This document shows positions 6,155 through 11,631 of a stretch of 11,631 nt of DNA, piece by piece (within the stretch, counting starts at the first letter, position 1; every line of letters begins with the position of its first letter). The notes beneath the pieces are model-generated. The model was not told the DNA's origin and did not search any database. It worked only from the letters and a program-made list of their open reading frames with translations. Source of the stretch: Veillonella sp. (GTDB lineage Bacteria > Bacillota > Negativicutes > Veillonellales > Veillonellaceae); contig DXZL01000039.1 in assembly GCA_019419725.1 (NCBI GenBank), positions 1 through 11,631 of the forward strand, in the 5' to 3' direction. The position numbers and the translations under genes were made by a program.

Positions 6155-8344
6155 ATGAATTCATTACTAACAGGTTTAAATAAAGAGCAACAACAAGCCG
6201 TTCAACATACGGAAGGCCCTTTATTGATTTTAGCTGGTGCTGGATCTGGTAAAACAAAGGTGTTAACCGTTCGTATTGCACATTTATTGGCTCAAGGCGT
6301 TAATCCATATGAAATCTTGGCGATTACATTTACCAACAAAGCGGCTAAGGAGATGAAAAGCCGTGTAGAAGGTCTTGTTGGGGATGTAGCCAATCGCATT
6401 TGGCTCAGCACATTTCATAGCTTCTGTGCGAAATTCTTGCGTTTTGAATTAGATAACTTCTTAGGTTATAACAGTAACTTTACAATCTACGATACATCTG
6501 ACTCTCAAGCTGTTATTAAGGCGGCTTTGAAAGCATTAAATCTCGACGATAAATACTATCCTGTAGGTGCTATGATCGCCGCTATATCTGATGCAAAAAA
6601 TAAATTGTTATTTGCTTCAGATTTTAGAAAGCAAGCGAGAGACTTTTACCAACAAAAGGTTGCTGATGTATATGAGTATTATGAACGGGAATTGCGTAAG
6701 AATAATGCTCTAGATTTTGATGATCTTTTATTGGTAGCCGTTAAATTATTGCAGTCCAATGAGACTGTGTTAGATAAATACAGTAAGCGTTTTCGTTATG
6801 TTATGATTGACGAATATCAAGATACGAACCATGCTCAATATTTATTGGCTAAATTATTATCCTCTTATTGGAAAAATATTGCCGTTGTAGGTGATGCTGA
6901 TCAAAGTATTTATGCTTGGCGTGGTGCAGATATTCAAAATATCCTAGACTTTGAAAAGGATTATCCTAACTGCACATCTATTAAACTAGAACAAAACTAT
7001 CGTTCTACTAAGATTATTCTAGATGCAGCCAATGCTGTTATCGAGAATAATGAAGGGCGTCCGAAGAAAAATTTATGGACAGATAAGACAGAAGGGGCTA
7101 AAATTCAGCATTTTACGGCTCAGTCTGAACATGAAGAAGCTGCTTTCATCGGCGATACTATCGCTAAAAAGCACGATATTCATGGTGTACCTTATGGTGA
7201 TATGGCTATTTTGTACCGTACAAATGCTCAATCTCGTGTGCTTGAAGAAGCACTGATTAAGAGAGCCTTGCCTTATACAATGGTAGGGGGCACAAAGTTC
7301 TACGATCGTAAAGAAATTAAGGACGTTTTGGCATATCTACGTGTGTTATATAATCCATTCGATGATTTGAGTTTATTGCGTATCATCAATGTACCTAAGC
7401 GTAGTATTGGTGCTACTACAGTGGCAAAACTACAAGATTATGCTCGCGCAAATGGCACGTCCTTGTTTATGACATTAACACAGTTGCATCTAGTAGATAC
7501 GATTAAAGGTAAGACAAAGGAAAAGTTAGAGGAATTTGGTATCCTTATCTTTACTCTCGTAGCTGAAATGGAAGATAAAACTGTGCTTGATATCTTAGAA
7601 TCTATTCTCGATAGAACCGGTTACTTGGCACAATTAGAAGAAAGTACAGATCCACAAGATCAGGCTCGCGCTGAGAATATCGGTGAACTTTTATCTGTAG
7701 CTAAAGACTTCCAAGATACAAATCCAACTGGTACAGTGGAAGACTTCTTGGAACAAGTAGCACTCGTAAATGATGTTGATTCTTTCGAGCAAGAAGAGTC
7801 TAAAGTTACATTGATGACATTACATGCTGCGAAAGGTTTGGAATTCCCTATTGTATTCTTAGGTGGCTTGGAGGAAGGTTTATTCCCTCATAGTCGCACC
7901 TTGATGAACCCTGAGGAAATTGAAGAGGAACGCCGCCTTGCTTATGTAGGTATTACTCGTGCTGAAAAGGAATTATATATTTCTAATGCCACTACGCGTA
8001 CCGTATTTGGACGCACTAGCAGCTATTTACCATCTCGTTTTATCGATGAAATTCCAGAAGAGTTAGTAGATGGTTTGCGTGCTAAGCGTAAAGTACCTGA
8101 TGATATTAAGCGTCATGTGCCGCAACATATGAGTGTAACGAGCCGACCAGTTACGAAACCTATCGTTCGCAATGAAGTAATTGCAGATTGGAAGATTGGC
8201 GATACGGCTATTCATAGTAAGTGGGGCAATGGTAAGGTTATCAACGTTGCTGGTGAAGGGGCTGGCATGAAGCTAACTATTGAATTCCCCACACAAGGTG
8301 TACGCGTGGTGATGGCTAAATTTGCACCTGTCAAAAAGGGATAA
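6155..8344 (+). CDS. pcrA: ATP-dependent DNA helicase PcrA (UvrD/Rep family, SF1A)
   Basis: The 729-residue 3'-5' DNA helicase acts in nucleotide-excision repair, in clearing protein and recombination obstacles, and at transcription-replication conflicts. All SF1 motifs are visible in order: Q-motif region LNKEQQQAV (8-16); Walker A AGAGSGKT (27-34); motif Ia TFTNKAAKEM (58-67); motif II DEYQDT (219-224); motif III GDADQSIYAWRGA (246-258); motif IV EQNYRST (279-285); motif V TLHAAKGLEF (555-564); motif VI YVGITRAE (597-604). The C-terminus (about 678-725, WKIGDTAIHSKWGNGKV) is the Tudor-like domain that in Bacillus and Geobacillus PcrA binds RNA polymerase. The length matches the family (about 720-740). 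AGGGG (6143-6147) lies 7 nt before the ATG. ligA follows after 81 nt; pcrA-ligA adjacency is conserved in Firmicutes and suggests co-transcription. pcrB, often upstream, is absent. No clear promoter was found in the 104-nt upstream gap. Confidence 0.97.
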   Translation: MNSLLTGLNKEQQQAVQHTEGPLLILAGAGSGKTKVLTVRIAHLLAQGVNPYEILAITFTNKAAKEMKSRVEGLVGDVANRIWLSTFHSFCAKFLRFELDNFLGYNSNFTIYDTSDSQAVIKAALKALNLDDKYYPVGAMIAAISDAKNKLLFASDFRKQARDFYQQKVADVYEYYERELRKNNALDFDDLLLVAVKLLQSNETVLDKYSKRFRYVMIDEYQDTNHAQYLLAKLLSSYWKNIAVVGDADQSIYAWRGADIQNILDFEKDYPNCTSIKLEQNYRSTKIILDAANAVIENNEGRPKKNLWTDKTEGAKIQHFTAQSEHEEAAFIGDTIAKKHDIHGVPYGDMAILYRTNAQSRVLEEALIKRALPYTMVGGTKFYDRKEIKDVLAYLRVLYNPFDDLSLLRIINVPKRSIGATTVAKLQDYARANGTSLFMTLTQLHLVDTIKGKTKEKLEEFGILIFTLVAEMEDKTVLDILESILDRTGYLAQLEESTDPQDQARAENIGELLSVAKDFQDTNPTGTVEDFLEQVALVNDVDSFEQEESKVTLMTLHAAKGLEFPIVFLGGLEEGLFPHSRTLMNPEEIEEERRLAYVGITRAEKELYISNATTRTVFGRTSSYLPSRFIDEIPEELVDGLRAKRKVPDDIKRHVPQHMSVTSRPVTKPIVRNEVIADWKIGDTAIHSKWGNGKVINVAGEGAGMKLTIEFPTQGVRVVMAKFAPVKKG

Positions 8345-8367
8345 AATTGTGTATAGCAGTTAGCCTC

Positions 8368-8396
8368 TTTACCTTGTTTGTATGGGATAGTATAGA
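8368..8396 (+). promoter_or_regulatory. weak candidate promoter before ligA
   Basis: TTTACC (8368-8373) and TATAGA (8391-8396) are spaced by 17 nt in the pcrA-ligA gap; each matches the consensus at four of six positions. A start near 8403 would leave a leader of about 23 nt. It could provide a secondary promoter for ligA inside the pcrA-ligA unit. AT-rich DNA gives such matches often, so this is tentative. Confidence 0.3.
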
Positions 8397-8399
8397 ATG

Positions 8400-8413
8400 T
8401 TACTGTATAGTAA
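8400..8413. repeat. short inverted repeat just before the ligA ribosome binding site
   Basis: TTACT (8400-8404) and AGTAA (8409-8413) form a perfect inverted repeat around GTAT. Its right arm touches the ribosome binding site of ligA (AAAGGGA, 8413-8419; ATG at 8426). It could be an operator or a weak hairpin. Five-base arms are common by chance in AT-rich DNA. Confidence 0.25.
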
Positions 8414-8425
8414 AAGGGATGTAAT

Positions 8426-10429
8426 ATGAATCCGAAAGATAGAATCAAAGAGTTGCAAAAGGAGTTAACTCATGCACAGTATTTATACTATGTAAAAGAT
8501 GCTCCTACGATGAGTGACTTTGAATATGATAAAAAATATCGTGAGCTTGTAGATTTAGAAACAGCTCATCCTGAATATATTGTGCCATCCTCTCCAACAC
8601 AACGTGTAGGTATGAAGGTGGAAGGCTCCTTTGAAAAGGTTGTACATGGACGCCCTATGTTGAGTCTTTCCAATGTATTCAATGCTGATGAAGTTCGAGC
8701 ATTTGCTAGTCGCGTAGAAAAGGAATTAGGACATAAGCCTTCTGCGTACGTAGTAGAGTTAAAAATTGATGGATTGGCTGTCAATTTGCACTATGAAAAT
8801 GGCATGTTTGTACGTGCCGTTACGCGAGGTGATGGTCGCGTTGGGGAAGATGTAACTGCCAATGTACGTACTATTAAATCGATTCCTTTATCCCTAGAGA
8901 ATGCGCCAGAATTTATCGAGGTTCGCGGTGAAGCATATATGCCTCATAGTGAATTTAAACGTATAAATGAAGAACGTGATGAAGAGGGCTTGCCAACCTT
9001 CGTAAATCCTCGTAATGCTGCGGCAGGCTCCTTGCGTCAACAGGATCCTGCTATTACAGCAAGTCGTAACCTAGCCTTCTTTGCTTATGCTATTGGCTCT
9101 GAAGAAGGTGCTAGTATTCATAGTCAAGAGGAGTTACTTAAAAGCCTGGAAAACTTTAAGTTCTCTGTAAATCCTCACTATCGCGTGTGTCATACCATTG
9201 ATGAAGTTATTGAAACTATCAATTATTGGGATGAAAAACGCCATGACTTGCCATACGATACTGACGGTATGGTTATTAAAGTAAATAGCTTTGATGATCA
9301 AGAGGCACTTGGCAGCACTGCCAAAGATCCTAAGTGGGCTACTGCTTACAAATATCCGCCAGAAGAGGTAGAGACCATTCTTAAAGATATTACGATCAAT
9401 GTGGGGCGTACAGGCGTTCTTACACCTACTGGTGAGCTAGAATCTGTATTCGTGTCCGGTACAAATGTAAGTCGTGTTACATTACATAACCAAGACTTCA
9501 TCAATGAAAAGGATATTCGCATTGGTGACCACGTTATCATTCACAAGGCGGCTGAAATTATTCCAGAAGTCATCCGTGTAGTTCCAGAAAAACGTAATGG
9601 TTCTGAGGTGCCTTTCACCATTCCAAATCGCTGTCCAGTATGTGACTCTCCGGCAGTTCGTCGTGAAGGTGAAGCCGCTGTTCGTTGTACTAATAAACAC
9701 TGTCCAGCCATTGAAAAAGAACAAATTATCCATTTTGCATCTCGAGATGCTATGAATATAGATGGTCTTGGTCCTAGTATTGTAGAAAACTTGATTAATA
9801 ATAAGTTAATTACTAATGTGGTCGATTTATATCATTTAACAGTAGACCAACTAGTTACCATGGATCGGATGGGTAAGAAATCTGCAGAGAATTTGGTGAA
9901 AGCCATCGCAGACTCTAAAACTCGTGGATTAGACCGCGTATTGTATGGCCTCGGTATTCGCCTAATTGGATCTAAAGCAGCCGGCACAATTGCTAACGTT
10001 GTGAAATCTATGGAACGATTCTTGACAATTACTAAAGAAGAATTGGTGGCGGTAGAAGAAATCGGTCCTACAATGGCAGATAGTATTGTTGAATACCGTC
10101 AAGATCCTGCTCATGTAGAAATCATTGAAGGTCTAACAGCGGCAGGACTTAAGATGACTGTAGATGTTGTTGAAGCAGCAGGTAACCAAATGGAAGGAGA
10201 AATCGTCGTTCTCACAGGTAAACTTGAAGTTATGGGCCGCAGTGAAGCTGGTAAGATTCTTGAAGCTCATGGGGCTAAGGTTACAGGTTCCGTATCTAAG
10301 AAAACAACCCTTGTTATTGCTGGCGAAGACAGTGGTAGTAAGCTTACTAAAGCAAATGAATTGGGTATTCGTGTTATGAATGAAGACGAGTTTGTAGAAC
10401 TATTAAAAGAATTAGGGGAAGTTAATTAA
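8426..10429 (+). CDS. ligA: NAD-dependent DNA ligase LigA
   Basis: The 667-residue essential ligase seals nicks in duplex DNA during Okazaki-fragment joining and repair, using NAD+ as adenylate donor. Domains in order: Ia NAD/NMN-binding region (about 1-65, with YYxxDAPTMSDxEYD-type residues 21-35); adenylation domain (about 66-315) with catalytic Lys113 in ELKIDG and the motifs TRGDGRVGEDVT (133-144) and GEAYMP (168-173); OB-fold (about 316-398); a zinc finger with Cys403, Cys406, Cys421 and Cys426; the helix-hairpin-helix region (about 430-565, e.g. IDGLGPSIVENL); and a C-terminal BRCT domain (about 589-667, LTGKLEVMGRSEAGKILEAHG). The length is normal (about 660-680) and no key residue is missing. 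AAAGGGATG ends 4 nt before the ATG. The TAA stop (10427-10429) overlaps the left arm of a large inverted repeat. It follows pcrA in the same orientation. Confidence 0.98.
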   Translation: MNPKDRIKELQKELTHAQYLYYVKDAPTMSDFEYDKKYRELVDLETAHPEYIVPSSPTQRVGMKVEGSFEKVVHGRPMLSLSNVFNADEVRAFASRVEKELGHKPSAYVVELKIDGLAVNLHYENGMFVRAVTRGDGRVGEDVTANVRTIKSIPLSLENAPEFIEVRGEAYMPHSEFKRINEERDEEGLPTFVNPRNAAAGSLRQQDPAITASRNLAFFAYAIGSEEGASIHSQEELLKSLENFKFSVNPHYRVCHTIDEVIETINYWDEKRHDLPYDTDGMVIKVNSFDDQEALGSTAKDPKWATAYKYPPEEVETILKDITINVGRTGVLTPTGELESVFVSGTNVSRVTLHNQDFINEKDIRIGDHVIIHKAAEIIPEVIRVVPEKRNGSEVPFTIPNRCPVCDSPAVRREGEAAVRCTNKHCPAIEKEQIIHFASRDAMNIDGLGPSIVENLINNKLITNVVDLYHLTVDQLVTMDRMGKKSAENLVKAIADSKTRGLDRVLYGLGIRLIGSKAAGTIANVVKSMERFLTITKEELVAVEEIGPTMADSIVEYRQDPAHVEIIEGLTAAGLKMTVDVVEAAGNQMEGEIVVLTGKLEVMGRSEAGKILEAHGAKVTGSVSKKTTLVIAGEDSGSKLTKANELGIRVMNEDEFVELLKELGEVN

Positions 10430-10574
10430 TTTTTTGATGGGGCCCGTTAGCTTTTCTATGAACTAGTTAAAAAGAACTTGCTACACCTGTTTGCTCCGTC
10501 CTGCGTAATGTCGCTGCACAGGTATAGCAAGTTTTTTTATAACTGTTGAGATAAACTAGTCCCATCAAAAAATT
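10428..10574. repeat. 147-bp nested inverted-repeat element between convergent genes
   Basis: Outer arms AATTTTTTGATGGG (10428-10441) and CCCATCAAAAAATT (10561-10574) are perfect 14-bp inverted copies. Inside them ACTAGTT (10462-10468) and AACTAGT (10554-10560) form a second pair. Inside that is a long hairpin (10470-10538). On the right the outer and middle arms abut; on the left 20 nt (10442-10461) are bulged, including the GGGCCC palindrome (10440-10445). The left arm covers the last two bases of the ligA stop. AATT flanks both ends, but because AATT is self-complementary it cannot be distinguished from a target-site duplication. There is no coding capacity. It may be a MITE-like remnant, a structured RNA, or simply a compound terminator. 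Confidence 0.6.
10470..10538. terminator. bidirectional terminator hairpin with a long loop, downstream of ligA
   Basis: AAAAGAACTTGCTA (10470-10483) pairs with TAGCAAGTTTTTTT (10525-10538), with one G-T wobble. Beyond a C-A mismatch, ACCTGT (10485-10490) pairs with ACAGGT (10518-10523). The + strand ends in seven T residues (10532-10538); the minus strand ends in TTCTTTTT. It can therefore stop ligA transcription and also readthrough from the convergent genes. The 27-nt loop (10491-10517) is GC-rich and much longer than the usual 3-8 nt, which is atypical for a plain terminator. Confidence 0.75.
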
Positions 10575-10591
10575 GTATCCTTTATAAAATG

Positions 10592-10637
10592 AAGCCCAAA
10601 ATAATCATAATATATAAATTATGGCTATTTCGGGCTT
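10592..10637 (-). terminator. hairpin terminator of the minus-strand gene pair
   Basis: AAGCCC (10592-10597) pairs with GGGCTT (10632-10637). The stem continues as AAATA with TATTT and, past a 2x2 internal loop, CATAAT (10606-10611) with ATTATG (10618-10623), closing on ATATAA. It lies 7 bp beyond the stop codon of the minus-strand gene. Read on the minus strand it is followed by CATTTTAT, a weak T-tract, so it is a likely but imperfect intrinsic terminator. Confidence 0.6.
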
Positions 10638-10644
10638 TAAATAG

Positions 10645-11169
10645 TTAGAACTTCTGATTTAGGGCAGGTGGATTAAAATACTTATTATATGATTTATAAA
10701 ATGTAAACATAGCTGCTGTATATGCTGGAGAGAGAAGTGTAGGAGTAGTTATACTTTCAGAATAAGGTGTAATAGATATTGCTGTACCATCAAAATTATA
10801 TGTTTGCATAGAATTTATTCGATATTTTACACCTGCATATTTTAAGATTTTATTTGTAAAGTCAGTTTTATTTTCACTTTTTTCTAAAGTAGAACTTACA
10901 TTATTATTGTAGTCATAGAAATATGTACTATTTAATTGAGCTATTGCATTATTGCTATAGTCAACTAAATATAGTGAGGAATTTATAACGTAATATGGAG
11001 GCGCATATCTTATAACATTTATACTGTTTATATCAATATAGCCATCTCCCTTATTATCAGCATATATGTATTTAAATTTTGATGGATTATCTTTTATTTC
11101 TTGGAGAGAAATAGCGTTAGTTGTTAGTGGAAGTAAAATTAAAAATATAGCAAATAAAAATTTAATCAT
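10645..11169 (-). CDS. secreted hypothetical protein, tandem paralog 1
   Basis: I do not recognise a named family for this 174-residue protein. The N-terminus is a classic Sec signal peptide: MIK, a hydrophobic core (FLFAIFLILLPL), then TTNA with likely cleavage after Ala19. The mature part (about 155 residues) is rich in Tyr, Asn and Ser, has no cysteine and no further membrane segment, so it is probably periplasmic, secreted or surface-associated. Its sequence closely matches the frame just upstream (sharing INVIRYAPPYY, TYFYDY, KYAGVKY and FYKSYN), showing a tandem duplication. AAGGAG (read on the minus strand, 11187-11182) lies 12 nt before the ATG; the gap to the upstream gene is 26 nt, so the two are probably co-transcribed. 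The pattern of a YID..SI motif, a KY...Y..DG region and a late P.S/P.Y segment loosely recalls surface-adhesin E-like proteins; this is a weak resemblance only. Base composition is clearly more AT-rich than the housekeeping genes. Confidence 0.85.
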   Translation of the reverse strand: MIKFLFAIFLILLPLTTNAISLQEIKDNPSKFKYIYADNKGDGYIDINSINVIRYAPPYYVINSSLYLVDYSNNAIAQLNSTYFYDYNNNVSSTLEKSENKTDFTNKILKYAGVKYRINSMQTYNFDGTAISITPYSESITTPTLLSPAYTAAMFTFYKSYNKYFNPPALNQKF

Positions 11170-11195
11170 AATATTACCGTACTCCTTAATTAAAC

Positions 11196-11631
11196 TTAGA
11201 ATTTTTGGATCTTTGAAGGTAAGTTAAAATACATATTATAAGATTTATAAAAAGAATACATCGCTGATTCATATGCTGGTGACAATATTTTAGGAATTTT
11301 CGGTCCTTTGTTAGTTGTAACTGGTCCTTCATATAATTCACCATTGTAATTATAAATAGTTAGAATATTTGTCTGATATTTAACACCAGCATATTTTGTA
11401 ACTTGATTACCAAATTCTGCTTCTGAATGAGTTTTATTTAATAAGACTGAAACATTATTACTATAGTCATAAAAGTATGTATTATCTAGTTCTGAAATTA
11501 CATTATATTGATAAGAAACCAAATAAGCTGTAGATTTTATAATATAATAAGGTGGAGCATATCTAATAACATTAATAGAGTCATTATTAACATATTGATC
11601 ACCTAAACTATCAGAGTATACTAGTTTATAC
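11196..11631 (-). CDS. hypothetical protein, tandem paralog 2 (5' end outside window)
   Basis: An open frame of 144 codons enters from the right edge and ends at TAA (11198-11196). I do not recognise the family, but it aligns with the neighbouring protein almost end to end: YKLVYSDSLGDQYV corresponds to FKYIYADNKGDGYI, followed by the shared DSINVIRYAPPYY / NSINVIRYAPPYY, NTYFYDYSNNVS, KYAGVKY, ILSPAYESAM and FYKSYNMYFN, ending in QKF in both. By analogy about 30 N-terminal residues, including a signal peptide, are missing to the right of the window. A TTG at 11522-11520 could be mistaken for the start, but the conserved frame continues upstream of it, so the gene is partial here. It is the upstream member of a likely two-gene unit, with the promoter outside the window. 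Function unknown; probably an exported protein like its paralog. Confidence 0.83.
   Translation of the reverse strand, partial: YKLVYSDSLGDQYVNNDSINVIRYAPPYYIIKSTAYLVSYQYNVISELDNTYFYDYSNNVSVLLNKTHSEAEFGNQVTKYAGVKYQTNILTIYNYNGELYEGPVTTNKGPKIPKILSPAYESAMYSFYKSYNMYFNLPSKIQKF

Noticed and set aside
11196..11522. A 108-residue protein starting at TTG 11522 as a complete gene
   Set aside because: The frame stays open to the window edge, and the upstream residues match the neighbouring paralog (YAPPYY, SINVIRY), so this is an internal codon of a longer gene.
1..11631. CRISPR arrays, transposases, toxin-antitoxin pairs and phage genes
   Set aside because: I looked for regularly spaced repeats and for characteristic protein motifs on both strands and found none; the only repeats are the short ones listed.

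Overview
The window reads as chromosomal DNA of a diderm Firmicute of the Negativicutes, most likely a Veillonella. This is an inference from three things: the AT-rich base composition with Gram-positive-type housekeeping genes (a Mn-dependent family II pyrophosphatase of the Bacillus type, PcrA next to LigA); strong AAGGAG-type ribosome binding sites; and, in the same stretch, an RND efflux pump with a lipoprotein adaptor, which normally implies an outer membrane. No 16S or other phylogenetic marker is present to fix the species.

Layout. Positions 1-211 are the 3' part of tmRNA (ssrA), which starts outside the window and ends in an encoded CCA, followed by a hairpin terminator. A 417-base gene-free stretch (212-628) holds that terminator, several short palindromes and direct repeats, and a good sigma-A-type promoter. 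This promoter drives a two-gene efflux operon: a membrane-fusion lipoprotein (629-1756) and an HAE1-type RND transporter (1771-4953), closed by a strong terminator. No outer-membrane channel gene or local regulator lies in the window. Next come ppaC (5109-6050) with its own extended -10 promoter, a leader hairpin and a terminator; then pcrA (6155-8344) and ligA (8426-10429), a DNA-repair/replication pair on the + strand that probably forms one transcription unit.

The right end is the least ordinary part. After ligA the strand switches. A 147-bp nested inverted-repeat structure, whose left outer arm overlaps the ligA stop codon, separates ligA from two convergent minus-strand genes. The inner hairpin looks like a bidirectional terminator with an unusually long GC-rich loop. 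The two minus-strand genes (10645-11169, and one running off the right edge at 11196-11631) are tandem paralogs encoding small AT-rich proteins of unknown function. The complete one has a clear signal peptide.

The efflux operon exports small molecules across the envelope. The pyrophosphatase, helicase and ligase are core metabolism and genome maintenance. The tandem secreted proteins are the accessory, possibly surface-exposed, component. I see no CRISPR array, transposase, toxin-antitoxin pair or phage gene. The observations most worth following up are the secreted paralog pair and the nested inverted repeat beside it.
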